A stretch of DNA of 64,000 nucleotides from Lelliottia jeotgali (lineage in GTDB: Bacteria; Pseudomonadota; Gammaproteobacteria; Enterobacterales; Enterobacteriaceae): assembly GCA_002271215.1 (NCBI GenBank), contig CP018628.1, positions 3,348,001-3,412,000 on the forward strand, read 5' to 3'. The position numbers and the translations under genes were made by a program. The notes beneath the pieces are model-generated. The model was not told the DNA's origin and made no database searches. It was given only the letters and a program-made list of their open reading frames with translations. This document shows, piece after piece, positions 42,901 through 52,595 of this stretch (within the stretch, counting starts at the first letter, position 1; each line of letters starts with the position of its first letter).

Positions 42901-45900
42901 TGGACCTTTACCCCAACGCTGGCGCTCCCGGAAGGCGGCCCGCACACACTCACCGCCGTAGCCATTGATAAGGCCGGGAACGTCGGCTCCCCTTCGAACG
43001 GGTTTGAGATCATCGTCGATACCGCGCCGCCACCGGCCCCGTCTATCGCGACAGTCACCGACAACACCGGCAGCGTCACTGGCCCGGTCACCAGCGGCAC
43101 ACCGACGGATGAAACCCGTCCAGTGCTTTCAGGCAACGCTCCGCCAAATACGATTATCACCGTTTACGATGGCACCACCCTGCTGGGAACCGCCACTGTC
43201 ACCGGCGGAACCTGGAGCTTTACCCCAACCACCCCGCTCACCAACGGCACGCACTCGCTGACGGTGGTCGCCACGGATTCCGCAGGCAACTCAACCGCCT
43301 CGCCGCCGTTTAGCCTGGTGGTGGACACCATTGCGCCCGCCACGCCGGATACCCCGGACGTCACCGTTAATCCGGACGGCCAGCCTGCTGCGCTCAATCC
43401 AGGCGAAGCGACGCGTGATACCACCCCGACCTTAAGCGGCTCCGGTACGCCGGGCGACACGGTGACTATCTACATTGACGGCGTCAAACAGCCCGATGTG
43501 GTCACCGTTCAGCCGAACGGAACCTGGACCTGGACGCCAACTCAGGCGTTGCCAAACGGCTCTTACGATGTCGCCCTGACGGTCACCAACAAAGACGGCG
43601 CGGGCAACGAGAGTGCGCCATCCCAGCCGGTGACCATCATCATTGACACCGATCCGCCAGCGACGCCGACAGCACCGGTTGTCACCGATAACGTCACCCA
43701 AATCACCGGACCGGTCGATAACAATGGCAGCACCAACGATTCGCGTCCGGTGCTGAGCGGCACGGGCGTAGCCAACGATGTGATCATTATTTACGACAGC
43801 GTGGGCGGTGCACCTAAGCAGGAAGTGGGTCGCGTCACCGTCGGTGCCGACGGCAACTGGAGCTGGCGGCCAGATACAGCCCTGACTCAAACGACACACG
43901 CCTTCACCACTACCGCCACGGACGAAGCGGGGAACGTGTCAGGCACATCGCCAGTTATTACGGTGACCGTTGATACCGAGGCTCCTGATACCCCAGCAAT
44001 CACCTCCGGGACCGTAGCGAACGGGGGGTCAACGACAGACACCACCCCAACCATCAGCGGCACCGGCACCACCGGTGACACGGTGATTATCTATAACAAC
44101 GGCGTCGAAGTGGCTCGCGTTCCTGTCACAGGCGGCACCTGGACCTGGACCAGCCCGGAAGCGTCAGACGGCACGCTGAAACTGACCGCCTCCTCCGTCG
44201 ATGCGGCGGGTAACGTCAGCGGCACCAGCCCGGTTTACACCATCACCGTGGATACCGTTGCGCCAACCACGCCGCAGATTGACAGCATCTCCAGCAGCAC
44301 TCTGGTAAACGGTACGCTGTACACCAATGACAGCACGCCGACCATCAGCGGGAAAACCGAGATCGGCAGCACAATCACCGTCTCTATCGACGGTGGCGCA
44401 CCGCAGCAGGCCACGGTGGATGCCAACGGCAACTGGACATTGACCCTGCCGAACGGTTCGGCGCTGAGCGATAACCCGCATACCATTATCGTTACCGCCA
44501 CCGACGCCGCCGGAAACGCCACGCCGAGCGCGCCTGTGACCGTGACCGTTGATACTATTGCGCCGGACAATCCTTCAGGCCTGGCGATTACCGCTCAGGG
44601 CACTCCGCTCACCGGGGTGACCACTGAAGGCGCGACCGTTGTCGTTCGTGACGGCAGTGGCAATGTGATCGGTACCGGCGTCGCCGGGGCGGGCGGGAGC
44701 TTCTCTATCGCCCTGAGTCCTGCTCAAACAAGTGCCACCACCCTGAGCGTGACGGCCACGGATGAAGCGGGCAATAACAGCGCCTCTGTCCCTCTGACTG
44801 TGACCGATGCACCTGAAACTCTGCCGGACGTGCCCGTTATCACAGCGATTACCGATGATATCGGCACAGTGACGGGTAACGTTCTGGGTAAAACTTCTGA
44901 TGATACTTCGCCAACAGTTAGCGGTACTGCGCAGGCGGGCACTACGGTGTCGCTCTATCAGAATGGAGTGCTGTTAACCACCATTGTACTCGGGGCCACT
45001 GAAACGACCTGGAGCTATACCGTGCCGGGCCCGTTAACCAACGGCCAGTACAATTACACGGTCACGGCAACCCTTGATGGTGCCACGAGCGGGCTCTCTC
45101 CGGCCGCCACCGTCACCATCGATCTGACAGCACCAAACGCACCTACCCTCGGCGCGGTCACCGATGACGTCGGCCCTGGCACCGGGCCACTCACTAACGG
45201 ACAAACCACCAACGATAACCGTCCAACCCTGAGCGGCACCGCAACGCCGGGCGACACCATCACCATCTACAACAATGGTACCGCCATTGGCACTGTGGTG
45301 GTCGGTTCCACCGGCACCTGGAGCTTTACCCCAGGCGGCGCGCTGGCGGAAGGCAACCACGCTCTGACCATCACCGCCACCGATCCTGCAGGTAATACAA
45401 GCCTGCCATCGGGTGCGTTTAACATTGTCGTTGATACCATTTCCACCACCCCGGTGATCGTCGGCGCGGATGATAACGTCGGCACCGTTGTCGGGAATGT
45501 CCCAACCGGCGGTACGACCAACGACAGCACGCCGACCCTTTCAGGCACGGCGGAAGCCAACAGCAGCATCGCTATTTTCGAAGGCAACACCCAGATTGGC
45601 ACCGCCACTGCCAACGGTTCGGGCGGCTGGAGCTTTACTCCGACCACGCCGCTGGGCGAAGGCAGCCACACCTTTACGGTAATCGCGACCGATCCTCAGG
45701 GTAACGTCAGCACCAGCTCTAACAGCTACACGGTGATCGTCGACCTCACCCCACCAGCGGTTCCGGTGCTCACTTCCGTTGCCGATGACGTGCAGGGCGG
45801 CGCGGTCGGCAATCTGACTTCGGGCCAGCTCACCAACGACGCCACGCCAACCCTGACCGGCACCGGCGTTGACGGCAGCACCATTCACATCCTGAATAAC

Positions 45901-48900
45901 GGTGCCGAAATCGGCACTGCGATTGTCGTCGGCGGCACCTGGACCTTTATCCCATCAACCGGTCTGGCGGACGGCGTGTACAACATCAGGATCAATGCCA
46001 CCGATGCGGCGGGTAACGTTTCAGCGAACTCCCCGGTCTTCTCCTTCACCGTGGATACCACCGCGCCTGCGGCACCGGCCCTTACCTCGGTGCAGGACGA
46101 CGTCGGCCCGGTCACGGGGAATATTAACGACGGCGGCAGCACCAATGACAACCGTCCAACCTTTAACGGCACTGGCGAAATCGGGGCGACAATCACCCTG
46201 CTCAGCGACGGACAACCGTTCGGCACTGCGGTGGTCAACTCGCAGGGGAACTGGACCTTCACCCCAACGGCAGCGCTCGCCGACGGCCCGCACACCATCA
46301 CCATCAGCACCACCGATGTGGCGGGCAATTCCTCTACCACCAATACCACCTTCACGCTGACGGTCGATACTCAGCCGCCAGCCGCGCCGCTGATTATTAA
46401 CGCCACGGACGACGTCGGCACCGTTCTTGACCCGGTGTTAAACGGCAAAACGACCGACGACACGCGGCCACAGCTGAACGGATCGGCGGCGGCCAATGCC
46501 ACCATCATCATTTATGAAAACGGCGTCCAGGTTGGCACGGTAACGGCCAACGGATCGGGGGCATGGAGCTTCACCCCGCCAACCGCCCTGAGCAATGGCA
46601 GCCATACCTGGACGGCCACCGCGACCGATGCGGCGGGCAACGTCAGCGTGGCATCGCCGGGCTTCACGGTGATTGTGGATACCGTCGCTCCGCTCGCCCC
46701 GGTTATCACCCAGGCACTGGACGATGTCGGCACCGTGACCGGTCCACTGAGCAGCGGGCAGACAACGGATGACACCTTGCCGCGTCTGAGTGGGACCAGT
46801 GAGCCGAACGCGACCATCAATATCTATGAAGGCAGCACACTGCGCGGCACCACCACGGCGGACGCCAGCGGGAACTGGTCGGTGACCCTGACCACTCCGC
46901 TTGGCGAAGGCACGCATAATCTGGTCGCCCAGGCCACCGATGCGGCGGGGAACAACAGCGATCCATCCACACCGTTTGTCCTGACCATTGACCTCACCGC
47001 CCCGACGCTCCCTGTGCTGCTGACGGTGGTCGATGACGTCGGCACCGTGACCAACCTGGCCAGCGGTCAGCTGACCAACGACGCGCAACCGACTCTCTCA
47101 GGCACGGCGGAAGCGGGTTCGACGGTGAAAATCTTCGACAATGGCGTGCTGATTGGCACCGTCACCGCCACTGGCGGCGCGTGGTCCTTCACCCCGACAC
47201 CAGCGCTGAGCGACGGGCTGCATCCGCTGACCATCACCGCCACCGACGCCGCCGGGAACACCAGCGGCCCGACAACAGCCTTTGTGGTTAACGTGGACGC
47301 CACCGCGCCAACGGCCCCGGTGATCTCGTCGGTCGTCGATGATGTCGGTTCCGTCACCGGGCCGGTGATTAACGGCAATCCGACCAACGATACGACGCCG
47401 ACGCTGAACGGCACCGCCGAGGCCAATGCGACGGTACGCATTTACGACGGCGGCGTGCTGATCGGCACCGTCACCGCCGATGGCAACGGTAACTGGACGC
47501 TGCCGCAGGCCACGATCTCGTTGACCAACGGACAGCATAACTTCACCGCCACCGCGACCGACGCGGCGGGCAACACCAGCGCGCCGTCATCCATCACCTC
47601 GATCGTGCTGGATACCGTCGCACCAGGTGTTCCAGGCACCCTGGCCGTGATCAGCAACGGGACACACGTCACCGGTCTGGCGGAAGCAGGCAGCACTGTC
47701 ACCATCACCAGCAGCACCGGGACCGTGCTTGGTACGGCGACGGCGGACGGAAGCGGTGCGTTCAACGTCACCATTTCACCTGCACAAACCAACGGCGAAA
47801 CCCTGCTGGCCTTTGCAACCGATAAGGCCGGGAACGCCGGTGGCACACTTAGCGTGGTCGCGCCGTTCACCAACCTGCCGAATGCACCGCTGATTACCAC
47901 CGTCAACGACAACGTCGGCACCATCACCGGGAATCTGACCAACGGCAAAACCACCGATGACACCACGCCAACCCTGAGCGGGACGGCGCAGCCGAACTCC
48001 ACCATCACGCTGTACAACAACGGCGTGGCGATGGGCACGGCGACCACGGATGTCAACGGTAACTGGACCTTTACCACGCCGGTGCTGGGCGAAGGCTCCC
48101 ACGCCTTTACCGCCACCGCCACCAACGTTATCGGCGGCACCGGGCCGGTCTCGCTGCCGACGACGGTCATCGTCGACACCATCGCCCCGAACGCGCCGAA
48201 CGGCACCTTCAACGCCGATGGCAGCGTGCTGACAGGCACCGCCGAAGCAGGCAGCACCGTCACCATTCGTCTGGCGGATGGTTCTACGGTCACCACCACG
48301 GCGAACGCCGGAGGCACCTACAGCTACAGCTTCCTCAATAAACAGACGGAAGGTCAGACGCTGCAAATCACCGCCACCGATGCGGCGGGCAACACCTCGA
48401 ACCCTGGCTCGGCGCTGGCTCCTGTTGTGCCGCTTTCCGCGAGTTCGAACGTCGAGGAGCTGGAGCTCAGCACCACAGCGACGGTAACGACCGCCCAGTA
48501 CAGCGACTACGGCTCCCTGCTGGTCGGCGCGCTTGGCAACGTGCTGACGCTGCTCGGCAACGACACGGCGCAGGTCGGCTTTACGGTCAGTGCGGGCGGA
48601 AGTGCGGATATCTCGATCAATGCCAACGCCACGGGCGTGGTGCTTTCTCTGCTCAATACTCTGGAAGTGGTGGTGCAGCGCTGGGATGCGGTTAACGGCA
48701 CCTGGACCACGGTAGTGGATACGGGTCTGCCGCAGTTTGCCAACCTGCTGACCCTCGGGGCGAGCGGCGTCACGCTTAACATGACCGGGCTGGCAGATGG
48801 GCAATATCGCGTTCTTAGCTACAACACCAACCTGCTAGCGACCGGGTCGTACACCAGCCTTGACGTGGATGTCACCCAGACCAGCGCCGGGACGGTGACG

Positions 48901-51120
48901 GGCGTGACCACTCAGTCCGGGAACGTGATTTATGACGTTGACCCGACCACCGGCAGCGACAACGCCCCGGCGGGTACACGTATCACGGCAGTGACTGATG
49001 CGCAGGGCCATACCATCAACGTTACGGCGGATGGCACGGTTATCCAGGGCCAGTACGGTACGCTGACCATCAACCTGAACGGGAGCTACACCTACACCCT
49101 AACCAACACCAGCGCCGCCGTTCTGGGGCGGACCGAAAGCTTCACCTACACCATCGGCCATAACGGGGCCAGCGCCTCGGCGCAGCTGGTAATTTCGCTC
49201 GGGGCGAACACCGTCACCAACAGTGTCACGGCGGTGGACGATACGGCGAGTTTCACCTTCGATACCAGCGTGCACGCCATCAACAACGGCACCTCGTCCC
49301 AGGGCGGCTTTACCGTTGTCGGCGTGAACCTTGGCAACACGCTGGGGCTGAACCTGCTCGACGATCTGAGCAATCCGATCATCTATAACGTGGCGGAAGG
49401 TACCACCCGCACCATGACCATCCAGGCCTCCGTGGGCGGCGTGGCGCTGGCCTCTGTGTTCGACCTGTACGTCTATAAATTCAACGAGGCGACGCAGACC
49501 TTCGAGCAGATGCGCGTCCAGCCTGGCTGGCTGCGCGCACCGCTGCTGGGCGGAACGTCAGCTACCCTGACGCTCAACCTGCCAGCGGGTGAGTACCTGT
49601 TCCTGCTGAATACCGCGGCGGGGATCACGGCGCTCACGGCCTATACCCTCAACGTGCTGGAAGACCATGTCTACACCGTCTCAAGCGTCGGCGGCAGCAC
49701 CACCGGCGATGTGCTGGCGGATGACATTATCCCGGCGGGCACCCACGTCACCTCGGTGAACGGCGTGGCGGTCAACGGGACGGGCGTCACCACCATTCAG
49801 GGGGAATATGGCACCCTGACCATTAATGCGGACGGGAAATACACCTACACCCTGAACAGCGGTGTCGGGGCCGATCACATCAAAACGCCGGATACCTTCG
49901 TCTACACCGTGACCGCGCCAAACGGCGATAAAGACACGGCGTCGCTGAACATCACCCCAACGGCGCGGGCGATGGATGCGGTCAACGACGTCAGTGCGGT
50001 GATGGACGTGACCTCCGTTCACCATACGGCGGCTTACTCCGACACCACCGTCGGCAGTGCCAGCTGGCAAGCAGCGCTGCTGGCCTCCACCCAGGGCAGC
50101 GGCAGCGGCACCTTTGTGGTCGACCCGAACACGGCGCTGCATAACGTGGTTCTGCACTTTAACGTCGCGTCGTTGCTCTCTCTCGGCGGGCTGACGGTGG
50201 ACTGGGTGCTGTCGAACGGCTCGACCACTATCCGCAGCGGTTCGTTCAACGGAGGATTACTGCTGGGCGGTACCGCCACGATTAACCTCAGCGGGCTGGA
50301 TCTGGATGCGGGCACCTACACCCTCTCCTACACCGGGAAAATGGGCGCGCTGGCGGTGGGGCAAATCACCATCACCCCGGACGTGGTGGGGACCACTTAC
50401 TCCCTCACCCAGTTCGATTCCACCAGCGGTCACACCGTCAACGGCAACATCTTCGACGGGACGGATTCGCAGGGGGCGATGGATCAGCTGCACTCGGTCG
50501 ACACCCGTCTGAGCATCACCGGCTTCAACGGCGTGGTCACCACCCTTGATCCGTACACCACCAGCGCCGCTAACGTCACTATTCAGGGACATTACGGCAC
50601 GCTCTCTATCGGTGCGGACGGGCATTACACCTACACCATGAACACCGGGGTGTCGCTCTCGAGCATCACCTCGAAGGAGGTCTTCAACTACACCCTGACC
50701 GATGCGGCTGGCAAAACGGACAGCGCCTCGCTGACCATCAACATGGCGCCGCAGTTCATCAGCTCTGAGCATAACGACGTGATCAACGGGACAGCCTACG
50801 GCGATACCCTGATTTATCAGGTGCTGAATAACACCGTGGGTAACGCCACGGCGGGCAACAACACCGGGGATCACTGGACCAACTTCTCTATCAGCCAGGG
50901 GGATAAAATTGACATCGGCGATCTGCTGGTGGGCTGGAACGGGCAGGCCTCTACGCTGGGGAATTACGTGCATGTCACTACCAGCGGTAACAACACTGTG
51001 ATCTCCATCGACCGTGATGGTACAGGGACCACCTACACTAATACCACGTTGGTCACGTTGGACGGCGTGCAGAGCAGCTACGACGAACTGGTTAATCAGC
51101 ACCACAACATCATCACCTGA
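39952..51120 (+). CDS. bapA: BapA-type giant biofilm adhesin, type I secreted
   Basis: Surface adhesin of 3,722 residues, using ATG 39952 with GGGAG 8 bases upstream. The N-terminal BapA prefix domain (about 1-110) ends in a hydrophobic segment (IWPWVLGGVAVAGGIALAA) and an 11-Gly run. Then come 27 Ig-like repeats (40441 to about 48420): 20 of about 100 residues with the pattern APxAPxIxxVxDDVGxVTG...NDxxPTLSGT, and 7 shorter ones of about 84. Three larger modules follow, each ending with IQGxYGTLTI-DGxYTYT blocks, and then a type I secretion C-terminal signal (from FISSEHNDVINGTAYGDTL). I saw no cysteine. Salmonella BapA (SPI-9) has the same place, size and repeat type and acts in biofilm formation. 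The secretion genes follow. Confidence 0.92.
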   Translation: MSQISVISKLTGVETTTEGTQVTLDHSSIVKLHVGRADISHYTRSGNDLIVSLHSGEVITLKNFYHGDAQGESQLVLQEGNGALWWIEDPTAAEHYEAIASTDVLMGASGDNGGAAIWPWVLGGVAVAGGIALAAGGGGGGGGGGGDDNNSGNPGNPGNPSDPDTTPPNAPTNLQFSPDGNTVTGTAEPNSTITLKDANGNLVGTGKTGSDGKFTIELGTPLTNGEQLTATATDSSGNVSKEGHVTAPDLTTPDAPDILIVNDDVGGETGPLENGQRTDDARPTLSGIGEAGTTITLFDNGTKIGTTTVDAKGNWSFTPPNALSNGSHTLTSTATDAAGHTSAPSAGITIVVDTVAPTAPVISSVTDDVDPVTGPLNNGGSTNDQRPQFTGTAEAGSTVTIYDNGIAIGTVTAAGNGSWSFTPSVNLSEGSHQITVRATDVAGNTSAASPGFNITVDITAPAAPSAFVVNDEVGSIRGAVSAGQTTDASQPRLTGRGDPGSTIIIYDNGVEVGRVTVGTNGLWSVAPNGPLSEGPHSVTVREIDAAGNPSGLSQAINFIVDTVAPGQPAITLNPAGTQITGTAEPNSTITITNGTGQSWTGTADGSGNFTIALSPAQTNGQTISVIASDAAGNASIPATAIAVDNIAPNPPTGLTVAGDGASVSGSAEPNSTVTVKDPAGGVIGSGTTDANGHFTVPIDPPQTNGEVLQVIASDPTGNDSQPGHADAPDTTKPLAPDNLDVSDDGTTVTGTAEPGSTVSIKGPDGVEIGHATAGDNGDFTVTISPPQLNGEKLTADATDHAGNTGPTASVDAPDITPPQAPVITSVYDDVANGIGDIANNGLTNDSNPTIHGTGEAGTRLYIYSGSDQIGTLIIPQNGIWEYTPSVHLREGGHVLTATAIDAAGNASGTSNSWSITVDSVVPAAPVITSVVDDVPGRTGPLDTGETTNDSRPTLNGTGEPGATISVRLDGVQIGTAVVSDGGSWTFTPTLALPEGGPHTLTAVAIDKAGNVGSPSNGFEIIVDTAPPPAPSIATVTDNTGSVTGPVTSGTPTDETRPVLSGNAPPNTIITVYDGTTLLGTATVTGGTWSFTPTTPLTNGTHSLTVVATDSAGNSTASPPFSLVVDTIAPATPDTPDVTVNPDGQPAALNPGEATRDTTPTLSGSGTPGDTVTIYIDGVKQPDVVTVQPNGTWTWTPTQALPNGSYDVALTVTNKDGAGNESAPSQPVTIIIDTDPPATPTAPVVTDNVTQITGPVDNNGSTNDSRPVLSGTGVANDVIIIYDSVGGAPKQEVGRVTVGADGNWSWRPDTALTQTTHAFTTTATDEAGNVSGTSPVITVTVDTEAPDTPAITSGTVANGGSTTDTTPTISGTGTTGDTVIIYNNGVEVARVPVTGGTWTWTSPEASDGTLKLTASSVDAAGNVSGTSPVYTITVDTVAPTTPQIDSISSSTLVNGTLYTNDSTPTISGKTEIGSTITVSIDGGAPQQATVDANGNWTLTLPNGSALSDNPHTIIVTATDAAGNATPSAPVTVTVDTIAPDNPSGLAITAQGTPLTGVTTEGATVVVRDGSGNVIGTGVAGAGGSFSIALSPAQTSATTLSVTATDEAGNNSASVPLTVTDAPETLPDVPVITAITDDIGTVTGNVLGKTSDDTSPTVSGTAQAGTTVSLYQNGVLLTTIVLGATETTWSYTVPGPLTNGQYNYTVTATLDGATSGLSPAATVTIDLTAPNAPTLGAVTDDVGPGTGPLTNGQTTNDNRPTLSGTATPGDTITIYNNGTAIGTVVVGSTGTWSFTPGGALAEGNHALTITATDPAGNTSLPSGAFNIVVDTISTTPVIVGADDNVGTVVGNVPTGGTTNDSTPTLSGTAEANSSIAIFEGNTQIGTATANGSGGWSFTPTTPLGEGSHTFTVIATDPQGNVSTSSNSYTVIVDLTPPAVPVLTSVADDVQGGAVGNLTSGQLTNDATPTLTGTGVDGSTIHILNNGAEIGTAIVVGGTWTFIPSTGLADGVYNIRINATDAAGNVSANSPVFSFTVDTTAPAAPALTSVQDDVGPVTGNINDGGSTNDNRPTFNGTGEIGATITLLSDGQPFGTAVVNSQGNWTFTPTAALADGPHTITISTTDVAGNSSTTNTTFTLTVDTQPPAAPLIINATDDVGTVLDPVLNGKTTDDTRPQLNGSAAANATIIIYENGVQVGTVTANGSGAWSFTPPTALSNGSHTWTATATDAAGNVSVASPGFTVIVDTVAPLAPVITQALDDVGTVTGPLSSGQTTDDTLPRLSGTSEPNATINIYEGSTLRGTTTADASGNWSVTLTTPLGEGTHNLVAQATDAAGNNSDPSTPFVLTIDLTAPTLPVLLTVVDDVGTVTNLASGQLTNDAQPTLSGTAEAGSTVKIFDNGVLIGTVTATGGAWSFTPTPALSDGLHPLTITATDAAGNTSGPTTAFVVNVDATAPTAPVISSVVDDVGSVTGPVINGNPTNDTTPTLNGTAEANATVRIYDGGVLIGTVTADGNGNWTLPQATISLTNGQHNFTATATDAAGNTSAPSSITSIVLDTVAPGVPGTLAVISNGTHVTGLAEAGSTVTITSSTGTVLGTATADGSGAFNVTISPAQTNGETLLAFATDKAGNAGGTLSVVAPFTNLPNAPLITTVNDNVGTITGNLTNGKTTDDTTPTLSGTAQPNSTITLYNNGVAMGTATTDVNGNWTFTTPVLGEGSHAFTATATNVIGGTGPVSLPTTVIVDTIAPNAPNGTFNADGSVLTGTAEAGSTVTIRLADGSTVTTTANAGGTYSYSFLNKQTEGQTLQITATDAAGNTSNPGSALAPVVPLSASSNVEELELSTTATVTTAQYSDYGSLLVGALGNVLTLLGNDTAQVGFTVSAGGSADISINANATGVVLSLLNTLEVVVQRWDAVNGTWTTVVDTGLPQFANLLTLGASGVTLNMTGLADGQYRVLSYNTNLLATGSYTSLDVDVTQTSAGTVTGVTTQSGNVIYDVDPTTGSDNAPAGTRITAVTDAQGHTINVTADGTVIQGQYGTLTINLNGSYTYTLTNTSAAVLGRTESFTYTIGHNGASASAQLVISLGANTVTNSVTAVDDTASFTFDTSVHAINNGTSSQGGFTVVGVNLGNTLGLNLLDDLSNPIIYNVAEGTTRTMTIQASVGGVALASVFDLYVYKFNEATQTFEQMRVQPGWLRAPLLGGTSATLTLNLPAGEYLFLLNTAAGITALTAYTLNVLEDHVYTVSSVGGSTTGDVLADDIIPAGTHVTSVNGVAVNGTGVTTIQGEYGTLTINADGKYTYTLNSGVGADHIKTPDTFVYTVTAPNGDKDTASLNITPTARAMDAVNDVSAVMDVTSVHHTAAYSDTTVGSASWQAALLASTQGSGSGTFVVDPNTALHNVVLHFNVASLLSLGGLTVDWVLSNGSTTIRSGSFNGGLLLGGTATINLSGLDLDAGTYTLSYTGKMGALAVGQITITPDVVGTTYSLTQFDSTSGHTVNGNIFDGTDSQGAMDQLHSVDTRLSITGFNGVVTTLDPYTTSAANVTIQGHYGTLSIGADGHYTYTMNTGVSLSSITSKEVFNYTLTDAAGKTDSASLTINMAPQFISSEHNDVINGTAYGDTLIYQVLNNTVGNATAGNNTGDHWTNFSISQGDKIDIGDLLVGWNGQASTLGNYVHVTTSGNNTVISIDRDGTGTTYTNTTLVTLDGVQSSYDELVNQHHNIIT

Positions 51121-51191
51121 TAGCACAACACAATTGACCCGGGCGTTCAGCGCCCGGGCATAAAGCGGTACTCTTTTATTAGGGATATGAC

Positions 51192-52595
51192 ATGGGAATG
51201 AAGATGCCTTACTGGTGGCTTTCATGCTGCCTGATATCTGTGCCCGCGCTCGCTGCAAATCCTGCGGGGGTGATCAATACCGGTTTCCTGAGTGAAGAAC
51301 AGGAACTGCCGTCGCTGAATGGTCGCGTCGCGCCGGTTGCCGGTAACGCCGCGCCCGGCACACTCAAATTGGGCGATGCCGTTAACCGCGCCGTCAGCTG
51401 GCATCCGACCATTAGCGAAGCCGTCGGGAAACTCTACGAACAATCGGAACAAGTCGACGTCGCCAAATCGAAATACTATCCGCAGGTCAACGCCGGAATG
51501 GATGGCGGCTATAGCCACGACGGCAGCAACAACGGTTTTACCCCTTCATTAGTGCTTTCTCTTTCACAAATGCTCTACGACTTTGGCAAAGTGGCCAGCC
51601 AGGTCCGCGCCGAAAATGCAGGCGTAGCCCAGCAGCAGGCTAACGTGCTGGTGAGTATTGATACCATCGGGCACGATACGGCGCTGGCGATGGTGCAGGT
51701 GCAAACCTGGCAGCAGATGGTGGAAACCGCCAAAGAGCAGCTCGACGCGCTGTCGTCCATCGGCAATCTCGCCCGCCAGCGTAACGACGAAGGAGCGAGT
51801 TCGCTCTCCGACGTGGTGCAGACCGACGCCCGCATCGAAGGCGCTCGCGCTCAGCTGATGCAGTATCAGGCGAGCCTCGACAGCTCCCGCGCCACGCTGA
51901 TGAGCTTTCTCGGCTGGAATAACCTGAACACCATCAGCAACGACTTCCCAGCCAACCTGACGCGCAGTTGCGATGTCGCTGAGCCGGACGATCGTCTGGT
52001 GCCAGCGGTGCTTTCGGCATGGGCACAGGCCAACGTCGCGCAGGCCAATCTCGATTATGCCAATGCGCAAATGACGCCGACCGTGTCGCTCGAACCGGAA
52101 GTGCGCCACTATCTCAACGACCGTTACGCGGGCCACGACTCATTGGATCGCACCCAGTATTCCGCGTGGGTCAAAGTACAGATGCCGCTCTACCAGGGCG
52201 GCGGCCTCACCGCCCGGCGTAACGCCGCCGGACACGCCGTCGAAGCCGCGCAATCCACCATTCAGCGTACCCGCCTCGACGTACGCCAGAAGTTGCTGGA
52301 ATCCCGCAGTCAGATAATGAGCCTGATGAGCACTTTGCAAATTCAGGGCCGACAGGAAGCGCTAAGCGTCCGCACCCGCGAACTGTATCAACAGCAATAT
52401 CTCGATCTTGGCTCGCGCCCGCTACTCGACGTGCTGAACGCCGAACAGGAGGTCTATCAGGCGCGTTTCACGCAACAGCAAACCGCCGGGCAAATCCACC
52501 AGCTACAGCTGAGCTGCCTGTACAACACGGGCCTTCTGCGTCATTCGTTCGATCTTGAAAACCGCACCATTCAGACTGTGGAGATCCAGCCATGA
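51192..52595 (+). CDS. bapB: TolC-family outer membrane protein of the BapA type I secretion system
   Basis: Outer-membrane channel of 467 residues; the signal peptide ends at PALAANP. Two TolC/OEP repeats are visible: the first with HPTISEAVGKLYEQSEQVDV and LSQMLYDFGKVASQVRAENA, the second with KVQMPLYQGGGLTARRNAAG and TRELYQQQYLDLGSRPLLDV. The start is ATG 51192 behind AGGGATATG. It lies 71 bases after bapA and overlaps the ABC gene by 4 bases (ATGA). The order adhesin, outer-membrane channel, ABC, adaptor is that of Salmonella bapABCD. It provides the outer-membrane exit for BapA. Confidence 0.9.
   Translation: MGMKMPYWWLSCCLISVPALAANPAGVINTGFLSEEQELPSLNGRVAPVAGNAAPGTLKLGDAVNRAVSWHPTISEAVGKLYEQSEQVDVAKSKYYPQVNAGMDGGYSHDGSNNGFTPSLVLSLSQMLYDFGKVASQVRAENAGVAQQQANVLVSIDTIGHDTALAMVQVQTWQQMVETAKEQLDALSSIGNLARQRNDEGASSLSDVVQTDARIEGARAQLMQYQASLDSSRATLMSFLGWNNLNTISNDFPANLTRSCDVAEPDDRLVPAVLSAWAQANVAQANLDYANAQMTPTVSLEPEVRHYLNDRYAGHDSLDRTQYSAWVKVQMPLYQGGGLTARRNAAGHAVEAAQSTIQRTRLDVRQKLLESRSQIMSLMSTLQIQGRQEALSVRTRELYQQQYLDLGSRPLLDVLNAEQEVYQARFTQQQTAGQIHQLQLSCLYNTGLLRHSFDLENRTIQTVEIQP

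Noticed and set aside
40127..51258. Long minus-strand open frames opposite bapA (up to 427 codons, for example 41221-42504, 47776-48804, 50257-51258)
   Set aside because: They mirror the repetitive, GC-rich codon pattern of bapA, have low-complexity translations, lack ribosome sites and match no family. The plus-strand frame is plainly the gene.
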